A stretch of 64,000 nt of DNA, taken from Mucilaginibacter gracilis. Lineage in GTDB: Bacteria > Bacteroidota > Bacteroidia > Sphingobacteriales > Sphingobacteriaceae. Of this stretch, positions 1 through 8,728 are shown piece after piece. Where the stretch lies: assembly GCF_003633615.1 (NCBI RefSeq), contig NZ_RBKU01000001.1:6076001-6140000 (forward strand), given 5' to 3'. The notes under the pieces were generated by a model. That model searched no databases, was not told the origin of the DNA, and worked only from the letters and a program-made list of their open reading frames with translations. A program made the position numbers and the translations under genes. The first letter of the stretch is position 1; the number at the start of each line of letters is the position of its first letter.

Positions 1-754
1 TTTTAATCTGCGCTACCCCATAGCTATAAGCCAAATCGCTACTTGCCGAGCGGCCCGCACTGGTTGTTTTGGCAACAATAGAGATAGCCTCGTTGTTAAC
101 AAATTTCATAATTTTGTCTTTCCCAACAAAAGGTTCAAAACCAGGGAAATAATAGTGTGCATCTTCGTCCAAAAACTCCTTATAAGTAGCCATTGCCGAT
201 AAAGTAAGCGAATGGTTAAACTGTTCTTCGGTAGCTAATATTATCCGTTTATTTTTAAAGGGGTCTTTGCTTGGAGGTGTAACCTCGGCTTCGGGCTCTT
301 TACAGTCCAGTACTTCTTGTTGCTCCGGCTCGGGGTGCTGCACACCAAGGTTTATCAACAACTTTAATTTACTATCGCCGCTTGTGCGCCATACCGATAC
401 GTAGTGGCCGTAAACCTTATCGGTATCGGCCTTACTGTTTTGATAAGTATATGGCCCGGTAGAAAAAGCCAGATCACCATTGGCAGATATGCGTGCAAAT
501 TTAGGCTGCCAGGTTAGGTTACCGGGTTGCTTATCAATGGTGCTGTAAAACTCTTTAGCGTTAACGGCATTGGGCTTAAATACCACGCCTTCATCATCAA
601 GTACCGATAAAAAACCATCTTTTATCCCCTTACGGGCAACGGTTTTATCAAAGGTTTCGTCGGCGTCAACCACGGTTTTAACCTGCGCCTTTTGTGCAAA
701 AACCATCCCCGAAAGGCATATTATTAATAGAGAACTTGCAATTATTGTTTTCAT
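1..754 (-). CDS. Secreted protein with two NTF2/DUF4440-like modules, C-terminus outside window
   Basis: The gene is read on the minus strand from an ATG at 754 and is still open at base 1, so about 251 codons of the N-terminal part are present. The first ~20 residues are a typical Sec signal peptide (hydrophobic core, cleavage near VFA-Q). Residues ~30-150 and again ~175-250 look like two SnoaL/DUF4440-type (NTF2-fold) modules. The second contains FEPFVGKDKIMKF, the usual G-(K/R)-xxI motif of these folds. Such proteins are often periplasmic small-ligand binders or stress proteins, and no catalytic residue can be assigned. cysS follows 115 bases away, facing away upstream. Family assignment is moderate; the function is unknown. 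Confidence 0.7.
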   Translation of the reverse strand, partial: MKTIIASSLLIICLSGMVFAQKAQVKTVVDADETFDKTVARKGIKDGFLSVLDDEGVVFKPNAVNAKEFYSTIDKQPGNLTWQPKFARISANGDLAFSTGPYTYQNSKADTDKVYGHYVSVWRTSGDSKLKLLINLGVQHPEPEQQEVLDCKEPEAEVTPPSKDPFKNKRIILATEEQFNHSLTLSAMATYKEFLDEDAHYYFPGFEPFVGKDKIMKFVNNEAISIVAKTTSAGRSASSDLAYSYGVAQIK

Positions 755-869
755 GTATGGAAGTGATAGTAAATTAGCGCCCTAAAATTTGATTATTAAA
801 ACGGGCCGCCATTATTTTATATATAACGTACTTGGTGTTTATTTATGATTTTATGAATAGCCTTGGCTA

Positions 870-2330
870 TTATATTTTGCTCCAGGTTGTGCCTTCTTTG
901 CTATCTTTTAGCTGGAAGCCTATTTGTTGTAAGCCGTTCCGTATCTTGTCGGATGTGGCGTAATCCATATTGCTTTTGGCCTCGCTGCGCAAGTTAATAA
1001 TAAAGTCAATCACCTTGGGTAACTCATCGTTGGCGGCTTGTTCGTTTTTTAAGCCCAGTATATCAACCACAAAATGCTGTATGATGTTTTTAAGAACCTC
1101 ATAATTTTTAGCGTCGATACTGGTTTTACCATCATATATCGAATTAATGATCTTCGAAATTTCAAACAATTCGGCAACTAACACCGGGCTGTTAAAATCA
1201 TCATTCATGGCAGCATAACAGGCATTTTCTATCTCGTTTAACTGAACATCACTGTGTGCAGATACTTTCAGTCCGTCAACCAATGCAAAGGCATTCATCA
1301 GGCGTTTAAAGCCTTTTTCTGATGCTTCCATGGCATCGTTCGAAAAATCGAGCGTACTGCTGTAGTGGGTTTGCAGCATAAAAAACCGCACCGTCATGGG
1401 GCTGTAGGCCTTGCTTAAAATGGTATTATTGCCGGTAAATAATTCATCGGGCAAAAAGCTATTGCCTAACGATTTCGACATTTTTTGCCCGTTAACCGTT
1501 AGCATATTTGTATGTACCCAATACTTTGCCGGGTTTTTACCGCAGCAGGCTATGTTTTGTGCAATTTCGTTGGTGTGGTGCGTGGGCACCAAATCAATAC
1601 CGCCGCCATGTATGTCAAATTGCTCGCCCAGGTATTTATTACTCATTGCCGAGCATTCCAAATGCCAACCCGGGAAACCAACGCCCCAGGGCGAAGGCCA
1701 TTTCATTAAATGCTCGGGCTTGGCTTTTATCCAAAGGGCAAAATCAAGTTTACCGCGCTTATCGTCTTGCCCGCCCAGGTTGCGGGTATTGTTCAGCATA
1801 TCGTCAAGGTTACGGCCATTTAGCACGCCGTAATCTTTAGTTTGGTTATATTTTTCCACGTCAAAATAAACCGATCCGTTTACTTCGTAAGCGTAGCCCT
1901 TTTTTATAATTATTTTTACCAGTTCTATCTGCTCAATAATATGGCCGGTTGCCGTGGGCTCAATACTTGGTGGCAAGGTGTTTAATATCCTCATCACATC
2001 CCTAAAACCTACGGTGTACTTTTGCACAATTTCCATAGGCTCCAATTGCGCTAATTTTGCCTTTTTAGATATTTTGTCTTCTCCCTCGTCGGCATCACCT
2101 TCAAGGTGACCGGCATCGGTAATATTGCGCACGTAACGCACCTGGTAACCAATATGGGTTAAATACCTAAAAATTAAATCGAATGATATATAAGTACGTG
2201 CATTGCCCATATGGGCATCGCTATAAACGGTAGGGCCACAAACATACATGCCCACATGCGGAGCGTTAAGGGGCTTAAATTCTTCTTTTTTACGGGTTAG
2301 TGTATTGTAAACAAATACTTTTTGTTCCAT
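870..2330 (-). CDS. cysS: Cysteine--tRNA ligase
   Basis: Class I aminoacyl-tRNA synthetase that charges tRNA-Cys in the cytoplasm. All hallmarks are visible: the zinc and cysteine-binding C31 in MYVCGPTVY, the HIGH-type motif as HMGN (40-43), GWHLECSAM with C226, HGGGIDL (241-247), H251 and E255 completing the zinc site, and KMSKS at 283-287. The C-terminal third is the helical anticodon-binding domain. At 486 aa it is the normal length for the family (about 460-500). A TAAGTTTG element (minus strand, 2335-2342) sits just upstream of the start and resembles a Bacteroidota -7 box, though no good -33 TTTG is placed behind it. Identification is secure. Confidence 0.98.
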   Translation of the reverse strand: MEQKVFVYNTLTRKKEEFKPLNAPHVGMYVCGPTVYSDAHMGNARTYISFDLIFRYLTHIGYQVRYVRNITDAGHLEGDADEGEDKISKKAKLAQLEPMEIVQKYTVGFRDVMRILNTLPPSIEPTATGHIIEQIELVKIIIKKGYAYEVNGSVYFDVEKYNQTKDYGVLNGRNLDDMLNNTRNLGGQDDKRGKLDFALWIKAKPEHLMKWPSPWGVGFPGWHLECSAMSNKYLGEQFDIHGGGIDLVPTHHTNEIAQNIACCGKNPAKYWVHTNMLTVNGQKMSKSLGNSFLPDELFTGNNTILSKAYSPMTVRFFMLQTHYSSTLDFSNDAMEASEKGFKRLMNAFALVDGLKVSAHSDVQLNEIENACYAAMNDDFNSPVLVAELFEISKIINSIYDGKTSIDAKNYEVLKNIIQHFVVDILGLKNEQAANDELPKVIDFIINLRSEAKSNMDYATSDKIRNGLQQIGFQLKDSKEGTTWSKI

Positions 2331-2388
2331 GTGGCAAACTTACATAATTTCGGCAAACAGTTAATCAGGCACTGCTTTTTATTGATTT

Positions 2389-3501
2389 TTAGGGAAGCGA
2401 TAAATCGCTGCGGACGGCGTAATGATCCGACGCCTTTTTTTCTATCACGGTGTAATTCATTACCTTAAACTGCGGGCTCACCATAATATAATCTATCTGG
2501 TAGTTGGGGATATCGCCGTTATAGGTGCGCCCAAGGCCTCTTCCCTGCTCGCGGAATGCGTTTTTTATACCATCGGCCATTTGGTTAACCGCCCACGATG
2601 ATGGTGTATCGTTAAAATCGCCGGCTATGATGTATGGAAAAGGACACTTGGCCATTTCGGCCTTCATCACCTTAACCTGATCGCTGCGACGGATAAAACC
2701 CAGTTTGAGTTTACTACCAATGCGCCGCGACCCGGTGATGCTGGTTCGGCGCTGTTGCGTTACGCTATCCATATAAATATGATCCTGAGCGGAAAATAAG
2801 AACGACTGGAGATGCACGCAATAAACCCTTATTGTTTTACCGTTTATTGTAACATCAACAAAAATAGCCTTAGTATCCGAATTATCCGAAGCCAGCATAA
2901 TTACCCCATGATTAACAATCGGGTATTTTGATACGATGGCCAAACCGCTGCCATTATCAGGCTGACTGCCAAATGGTTTAAAGTAATAATTTGAAGTTTG
3001 AAGTATTTTCTTTATCGAATCGCACATAGCTGTACGGCCCTTGCTTGTGGAGTAAAACTCCTCCATGTTGATGATATCGGGCTGCTGATCTTTTATAATC
3101 TGCAAAATTTCGCGCCGGGTTGGGATATTATAATCCATCGGCGAATTAAAGCTATGCACGTTATACGCCATCATCCTAATCTGGCTTCCGTCGGCCTTGG
3201 CCCGGTCGGTGTCGGTTTTATTATGGAAACCTATATTTTTTTGAAGCACTCCCCATCCTACGGCCACACTTAAAACAGATATCAAAATTTGAATTTTAAA
3301 CCTAAACAGCCAATAAAGTGCCAGCAAACCATTAACAAGCAACAAAGGCGGATAGGCCAGGCCAAAAAAAGCAATAAGCCAAAAACTTTTAGGGTCGGTA
3401 AACGGTGCCAGGTAGCTCACCAATAAAGCAAACGCAAAACAATAGTTGATAAAGAGAATAATACGGTCGAAAAAACCGAGCCTGCCTTTAGCTCCTATCA
3501 T
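2389..3501 (-). CDS. Membrane-anchored endonuclease/exonuclease/phosphatase family protein
   Basis: Three hydrophobic segments (about residues 12-32, 40-60 and 68-88) precede a cytoplasmic or periplasmic EEP-fold domain from about residue 108. The fold's metal and catalytic residues are visible: N114 in MAYNVHSFN, E147/E148 in INMEEFY, the GDFNDTP loop, and the terminal SDH (D359, H360). EEP enzymes cut phosphodiester or phosphomonoester bonds in nucleic acids, phosphoinositides or sphingomyelin, and the substrate here cannot be told. The gene starts inside the 3' end of the upstream rhomboid gene (14-base overlap), so the two are probably co-transcribed and translationally coupled. This three-helix plus EEP design is common in Bacteroidota. 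Confidence 0.88.
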   Translation of the reverse strand: MIGAKGRLGFFDRIILFINYCFAFALLVSYLAPFTDPKSFWLIAFFGLAYPPLLLVNGLLALYWLFRFKIQILISVLSVAVGWGVLQKNIGFHNKTDTDRAKADGSQIRMMAYNVHSFNSPMDYNIPTRREILQIIKDQQPDIINMEEFYSTSKGRTAMCDSIKKILQTSNYYFKPFGSQPDNGSGLAIVSKYPIVNHGVIMLASDNSDTKAIFVDVTINGKTIRVYCVHLQSFLFSAQDHIYMDSVTQQRRTSITGSRRIGSKLKLGFIRRSDQVKVMKAEMAKCPFPYIIAGDFNDTPSSWAVNQMADGIKNAFREQGRGLGRTYNGDIPNYQIDYIMVSPQFKVMNYTVIEKKASDHYAVRSDLSLP

Positions 3502-4354
3502 CTTTACTCGCTCTAAATAATGTTTCTTTTTCCTGCTTGCTCAGGCTATCATATCCAACCTTCGAAATTTTATCTAAAATATTATCTATCTCATCCTGCC
3601 GTGGCTTACTGCTCACGCTCCCCGCCGAATTTTTAACCACCACTTTAAGCTTTGATCTGGATTTAAAAAGCTTGCTTATCCCATCTCCCCAATCGTTACC
3701 ACGGTTTAATTGCCTTACGTAAATAAAGCCTATTAAAGCCCCGCCAAGGTGTGCTAACTCGCCACCGGCATTAGGGCCAACAATACTTAAAAAATCAAAT
3801 ACCACATAAACAATTGCAATCCACTTTAACTTTACCTCGCCTAAAAACATCAGATAAATGCTATAATTGGGTAATAGTGTTGCTGTACCAACTATGGTAG
3901 CCATAACACAGGCCGAAGCACCTACAACGGTTGAAACCGCCTTAACCTCAGAAAAAAGCGGAAATAAATTGTACGCCGCCACATAAAAAAAGGCACCTGC
4001 CAAACCCCCAAAAAAGTAAATGGTTAATAATTTTTTACCTCCAAGATATTCCTCAAAAATTTGGCCTATCCAAAAAAACCATAACATGTTAAACAGGATG
4101 TGGAAAATACCATCGTGCATAAACATGTAAGTAACAGGTGTCCAAAAACGGGTTAAGAGCTTTGGAAGTGACGATGGCAGTGCGAGGTAGCTAACTATCA
4201 GATCGTGAAAAAAATCCTGCCGGGTAATTAACAACTCGAAAACGTAAACAATGCCCAGCACCAAAAATACTGCTACATTAATGCCTATAAGCAGGTTTAC
4301 TTTTCTTCCAGAATGTATTACCTTAAAACGTATCTCTTCCCAAATAGTGCTCAT
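3488..4354 (-). CDS. Rhomboid family intramembrane serine protease (second of a pair)
   Basis: Six or more membrane segments carry the rhomboid signature: HILFNM (H85, N89), the catalytic serine in GASA (S147) and the catalytic histidine in AHLGGA (H202). The canonical GxSG is GASA here, a conservative change after the nucleophile. The protein is 288 aa and has a ~60-residue basic soluble tail after the last helix. It lies between another rhomboid gene (17 bases upstream) and the EEP gene (14-base overlap), forming a three-gene transcription unit. Rhomboids cleave membrane proteins within or near the bilayer; the substrate is unknown. The Ser and His are both present, so it is predicted to be active. 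Confidence 0.93.
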   Translation of the reverse strand: MSTIWEEIRFKVIHSGRKVNLLIGINVAVFLVLGIVYVFELLITRQDFFHDLIVSYLALPSSLPKLLTRFWTPVTYMFMHDGIFHILFNMLWFFWIGQIFEEYLGGKKLLTIYFFGGLAGAFFYVAAYNLFPLFSEVKAVSTVVGASACVMATIVGTATLLPNYSIYLMFLGEVKLKWIAIVYVVFDFLSIVGPNAGGELAHLGGALIGFIYVRQLNRGNDWGDGISKLFKSRSKLKVVVKNSAGSVSSKPRQDEIDNILDKISKVGYDSLSKQEKETLFRASKDDRS

Positions 4355-4371
4355 AATTTAATTAACAAAAT

Positions 4372-5088
4372 TTAGTGGTAAAAATTGTCGCGCCGGTTTA
4401 ATCCCCATATTTTTATCATAATAAAACCAAATAGTGCTCCGCCAATGTGCGCAAAATGCGCTACCGAATCGCCCTTAAATTGCCCCAGTCCCGAAATTAA
4501 TTCAAAAACCACGTAACCCGAAACAAAATATTTTGCCTTAATAGGTATCGGGAAAAATATAAGCATTAACTCAACGTCCGGAAAAAGTACTGCAAAGGCT
4601 ATCAATATCCCAAAAACCGCTCCCGACGCTCCCAAAATTGGCGTATAATAAATCTCTGCCATTTTTTGATAAGCTGGCGAGCCTTCTAAAACTGTCCAGT
4701 CAACAACGGTGTACGTTCTAACAATATTATGAATTTCTATGGCTTGTACAGCCATGTTACAAAACAATGCACCTATACCGCATATAAAGTAAAAATTAAA
4801 AAAGCGCTTTGAACCCATTGTTTGTTCGAGCGCGGGCCCAAAAATGAACAAGGCGAACATGTTGCCAATGATGTGCATGATATTATTGGGGTCGTGCATA
4901 AACATGTACGAAATAATTTGCCAGGGCTTAAAAAGTTCAGAATCAAAATAAAATGCCGAAAAGAGCCTCACCATATTAATATGACTACCTAATAACCAGG
5001 TAGCTACATAAAAAATAATATTTATAATTAGTAAGTTTTTTACTACCGGTGTTAAATTAGCCAATGGCGACTGCCTGTAATTACTCAT
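4372..5088 (-). CDS. Rhomboid family intramembrane serine protease (first of a pair)
   Basis: A compact 238-aa rhomboid with the textbook GASGAVFG nucleophile loop (S155), the HIIGN motif in the second helix (H72, N76) and AHIGGALFG with the catalytic H214. About 30 residues between the helix-3 region and the serine helix (about 120-150) are polar and could form a lumenal loop. It is followed 17 bases later by a longer paralogue; mutL lies 21 bases upstream. The two rhomboids differ enough in loop length and tail that they likely have separate substrates. Activity is predicted from the intact dyad; the biological substrate is not deducible. Confidence 0.95.
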   Translation of the reverse strand: MSNYRQSPLANLTPVVKNLLIINIIFYVATWLLGSHINMVRLFSAFYFDSELFKPWQIISYMFMHDPNNIMHIIGNMFALFIFGPALEQTMGSKRFFNFYFICGIGALFCNMAVQAIEIHNIVRTYTVVDWTVLEGSPAYQKMAEIYYTPILGASGAVFGILIAFAVLFPDVELMLIFFPIPIKAKYFVSGYVVFELISGLGQFKGDSVAHFAHIGGALFGFIMIKIWGLNRRDNFYH

Positions 5089-5109
5089 GTTATGTTTGCG
5101 TAAACGCTG

Positions 5110-6966
5110 TTATTTTTCAAATTTTTCTAAAAGTTCGGCCAAAGTAAATGTAATAATTATGGGCTTGCCACTCAATGATATATTGGGCATTTGGCAGGCA
5201 AATAACTGATCTACCAATATATTCATTTCTTCGAGTGATAGCCTGGTGCCTGCTTTAATGGCACCGTTGCGCGCCAGCGCCCGGGCCAAATTATCCCGTT
5301 TATCTAACTTTAAAATAGCAAGGTTGTTTTTAAAACCTTCTAATAAATGCTCTAATAATTCGTGCTCGTTGGCATTGGGCAATTCGGCTGGTATACCCTC
5401 AACTACAACGGTATTTTTACCAAACTCGCGTATATCAAACCCAAGGGCACGCACATCTGGCAGCAGTTCGCGCAGCATCTCAAAATCGGCTCCGTTAAGG
5501 GTAACGCTTTGCGGAAATAAAGTTTGCTGGCTTACGCCCGAATGATTTTCTAACTGCTGTAAAAAACGTTCGTACAGTACCCTTTCGTGTGCGTATTGCT
5601 GATTTAAAAGCATAAAGCCCGACTTGATCTGCGATAATATTAAACGGTTATGAATCTGAAAAAGTTGCCTCTCGCTCGATTTAATCACCTGTTCATCGTT
5701 TATCTCAACCTTTTGTTCGCCCGTATCCATTTGGTGCTGCTGCGGCGCATCACGCTGGCTTATTTGGTACAGGGTATCCCAGTTTGCCGGAATTGCCGAT
5801 TTTTGATAATCGCCGTGGTTCCTGAAATTAGGATCGCGCTTGGTTGTACTCTCGGCTGCAAACGGATTAAAATCGGGGTTAAAACTAATACTTGGCGCAA
5901 CAATATCTTCGAGCGGCTTGGCCGTTATTAAATGCTCTATGCTATTTTCCTGGTCAAAATCAATTGTAGGTGTAATATTATACCTGCCCAACGAACGCTT
6001 TACCGCCGAGCGGATAATGGCATAAATTGATTTTTCGTCCTGATATTTAATTTCCGTTTTGGTGGGATGAACGTTAATATCAATTTTGGCCGGGTCAATA
6101 TCAATAAACAAAACGTACAGCGGATAACTTTCATCGGGCAACAACTCCTCAAAGGCCGTCATTACGGCGTGGTTTAAATAGCCATCCTTAATAAAGCGGT
6201 TATTCACAAAAAAAAACTGCTCGCCGCGGGTTTTACGCGCAAACTCGGGCTTGCCTACGTAGCCCTTCAGGTTTATGATAGAAGTTTCTTCCTCAACCGG
6301 TACCAAACGCTGGTTATATTGATTGCCAAGCAAATGGATAATGCGTTGCTTTAAACTTGCGGAAGGTAAATGGTAAACCTCCTGCCCATCGTGGTGAAGC
6401 GTAAAAAATATTTGCGGGTTAGCTAACGCTACACGCTGAAACTCATCAATAATATGCCGCATTTCTACCGGGTTACCCTTTAAAAAATTACGGCGGGCCG
6501 GGATATTATAAAACAGGTTTTTAATGCAAATGGATGTTCCGGCATTGCATTGGCAGGCCTCCTGCTTAACAACTTCCGATCCTTCAATTTCTATCAGCGT
6601 CCCTAATTCATCTTCAACACGGCGTGTTTTTAACTCAACCTGCGCTATGGCTGCTATTGATGCCATGGCCTCGCCCCTAAAACCCATGGTACGGATGGCA
6701 AATAAATCTTCGGCTTTTCGTATTTTTGACGTGGCATGGCGTTCAAAACACATACGGGCATCGGTAAGGCTCATTCCGCAACCGTTATCAATCACCTGTA
6801 TCAATGATTTTCCGGCATCCTTTAGTATCAGTTGTATTTTATCAGCCCCGGCATCTATGGCATTTTCAATTAGTTCTTTTACGGCCGACGCCGGCCTTTG
6901 CACCACTTCGCCCGCTGCAATTTGGTTAGCAACCGAGTCGGGTAAAAGTTGGATTATATCAGACAT
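5110..6966 (-). CDS. mutL: DNA mismatch repair protein MutL
   Basis: The N-terminal GHKL ATPase has all its motifs: ELIENAIDAG (31-40), DNGCGM (60-65), RHATSK (76-81) and GFRGEA (95-100). A linker (about 340-430) leads to the C-terminal dimerisation domain, for 618 aa in total. MutL couples MutS mismatch recognition to strand incision and removal. The C-terminal domain departs from the endonuclease-type MutL pattern. The place of DQHA-x2-E-x4-E reads NQQY-AH-E (455-461), the ACR-type motif reads ARNGAIK, and CPHGRP reads SLSGKP (597-602). The metal-binding Asp, His and Cys positions are therefore substituted, suggesting a non-nicking MutL. The rhomboid genes follow 21 bases downstream. Confidence 0.97.
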   Translation of the reverse strand: MSDIIQLLPDSVANQIAAGEVVQRPASAVKELIENAIDAGADKIQLILKDAGKSLIQVIDNGCGMSLTDARMCFERHATSKIRKAEDLFAIRTMGFRGEAMASIAAIAQVELKTRRVEDELGTLIEIEGSEVVKQEACQCNAGTSICIKNLFYNIPARRNFLKGNPVEMRHIIDEFQRVALANPQIFFTLHHDGQEVYHLPSASLKQRIIHLLGNQYNQRLVPVEEETSIINLKGYVGKPEFARKTRGEQFFFVNNRFIKDGYLNHAVMTAFEELLPDESYPLYVLFIDIDPAKIDINVHPTKTEIKYQDEKSIYAIIRSAVKRSLGRYNITPTIDFDQENSIEHLITAKPLEDIVAPSISFNPDFNPFAAESTTKRDPNFRNHGDYQKSAIPANWDTLYQISQRDAPQQHQMDTGEQKVEINDEQVIKSSERQLFQIHNRLILSQIKSGFMLLNQQYAHERVLYERFLQQLENHSGVSQQTLFPQSVTLNGADFEMLRELLPDVRALGFDIREFGKNTVVVEGIPAELPNANEHELLEHLLEGFKNNLAILKLDKRDNLARALARNGAIKAGTRLSLEEMNILVDQLFACQMPNISLSGKPIIITFTLAELLEKFEK

Positions 6967-7084
6967 TTAAAAAAATTCCCTTCAATTTCAATTTCGTTGC
7001 TAATTTAGAAAAATGATGCCACAACTTTACTGTTCAATTTGTGTTATACGTACATCCCTTACATAAAATGACATCTTATTTATA

Positions 7085-8728
7085 TTGAAAAACACAATGA
7101 AAAAATTGTTGCCGCTACTGCTTTTATTTGTAATAGCCTGTAAATCAAAAAAACACGGAGCCGACCTCCTGGTTAAAAATGCTCGGGTTTATACAGTAAA
7201 TAATAATTTTGATACGGTAAATGCATTTGTAGTAACCGGCGGTAAAATTGTAGCCGTGGGCAAAACCGATAGTCTGGAAAAAATATATGATGCCCGGCAG
7301 GTGCTTGATGCCGGTAAAAAAGCAATATACCCCGGTTTTATTGATGCTCATGCACATTTTTATAACTATGGAATTGATTTGGAACAGGCAAACCTGGTTG
7401 GCACAACCAGTTGGACGGCGATAGTTGATTCGGTACTGGCGTTTTCAAAAAACAATACCGATGGCTGGCTCATTGGCCGCGGCTGGGACCAAAACCATTG
7501 GGCCGTAAAGCAATTTCCTAACAAAAGCAAGCTCGATTCGCTTTTCCCGGCAAGGCCCGTAATGCTTACCCGTATAGACGGCCATGCCGCAATAGTTAAC
7601 CAGGCTGCACTAAATATAGCCGGCATTAAACCTGGCCAAACCATTGCAGGCGGCCAAATTGAAACCGTTAATGGCAAACTTACCGGTATTTTAGTTGATA
7701 ATGCCGTGGGCCTGGTAAAGCATAAAATGCCGCCCCCTAGTGATGAGCAAGTACAAAGTGCTTTTACCAATGCACAAAGCAATTGCTTTGCCGTTGGTTT
7801 AACTACTGTTGATGATTGCGGCCTTGATTACCAACTGCTGGCACCCATAAAACAATTACAAAACGAGGGTATACTAAAAATGCGCTTGTATGTAATGCTT
7901 GCCGATAAACCCGAAAACTATACCTACTTAATTAAACATGGCATTATAAAAACATCCCGCTTAAATGTGCGGGCCTTTAAAGTTTATGCTGATGGTGCGC
8001 TTGGTTCGCGCGGGGCCTGTTTATTGGCCGACTATAGCGATCAAAAAAAATGGAAAGGCTTTCTGCTCAGTCCCGAACAGCATTTTAAAGATGTCGCAAA
8101 AAAAATAGCCGATAATGGTTTCCAGATGTGTACCCATGCCATTGGCGATTCGGCAAACCGTGTTATGCTTAAAATTTATGCCGGTGTTTTAAAGGGGAAA
8201 AATGATAAGCGCTGGCGCATAGAACATGCGCAGGTACTGTCGCCAAATGATATTGAACTATTTGGACAAAATAGCATCATACCATCGGTACAGCCCACAC
8301 ATGCCACATCTGATATGAAATGGGCAATACAGCGTTTGGGCCCTAAACGCATCAAAAGTGCTTATGCCTACAAACAATTGCTCAATCAAAACGGATGGGT
8401 ACCGCTCGGTACAGATTTTCCCGTAGAAAACATTAACCCCATGTACACCTTTTACGCCGCCGTAGCGCGTAAAGATTTAAAAGGATGGCCAAACAAGGGC
8501 TTCCAGATAGAAAACGCATTAAGCCGCCAGCAAGCCTTAATGGGCATTACCATATGGGCGGCAAAAAGCAATTTTGAAGAAAAAGAAAAAGGCAGCATTG
8601 AAGTTGGCAAATATGCCGATTTTGTGATGCTCAACCAGGATATTATGCAAATTAACGATACCGAATTACCTACCGTAAAGGTGATGAAAACGTATGTTAA
8701 CGGAGAAAAAGTTTATGAGAAAAATTAG
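7085..8728 (+). CDS. Lipoprotein amidohydrolase (YtcJ-like)
   Basis: Amidohydrolase-superfamily enzyme of the YtcJ/exoenzyme-regulatory AepA group, 547 aa. The N-terminus is a lipoprotein signal peptide with lipobox FVIAC (C19), so it should be anchored in the envelope. The metal-binding HAH (H89, H91 in IDAHAHFYNYG), a later THAIGDSAN segment, the EHAQVL histidine and the C-terminal GTDFPVE aspartate match the metal-dependent TIM barrel. The C-terminal GKYADFVML returns to the composite beta-sandwich. The family hydrolyses cyclic amide or amine-type substrates, and the actual substrate is unknown. The next gene starts inside its last codons (14-base overlap), indicating translational coupling. 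Confidence 0.92.
   Translation: MKNTMKKLLPLLLLFVIACKSKKHGADLLVKNARVYTVNNNFDTVNAFVVTGGKIVAVGKTDSLEKIYDARQVLDAGKKAIYPGFIDAHAHFYNYGIDLEQANLVGTTSWTAIVDSVLAFSKNNTDGWLIGRGWDQNHWAVKQFPNKSKLDSLFPARPVMLTRIDGHAAIVNQAALNIAGIKPGQTIAGGQIETVNGKLTGILVDNAVGLVKHKMPPPSDEQVQSAFTNAQSNCFAVGLTTVDDCGLDYQLLAPIKQLQNEGILKMRLYVMLADKPENYTYLIKHGIIKTSRLNVRAFKVYADGALGSRGACLLADYSDQKKWKGFLLSPEQHFKDVAKKIADNGFQMCTHAIGDSANRVMLKIYAGVLKGKNDKRWRIEHAQVLSPNDIELFGQNSIIPSVQPTHATSDMKWAIQRLGPKRIKSAYAYKQLLNQNGWVPLGTDFPVENINPMYTFYAAVARKDLKGWPNKGFQIENALSRQQALMGITIWAAKSNFEEKEKGSIEVGKYADFVMLNQDIMQINDTELPTVKVMKTYVNGEKVYEKN

Noticed and set aside
7145..7782. Minus-strand frames opposite the amidohydrolase.
   Set aside because: The plus-strand gene has a complete family signature and a lipobox; the opposite frames have no family and poor composition.
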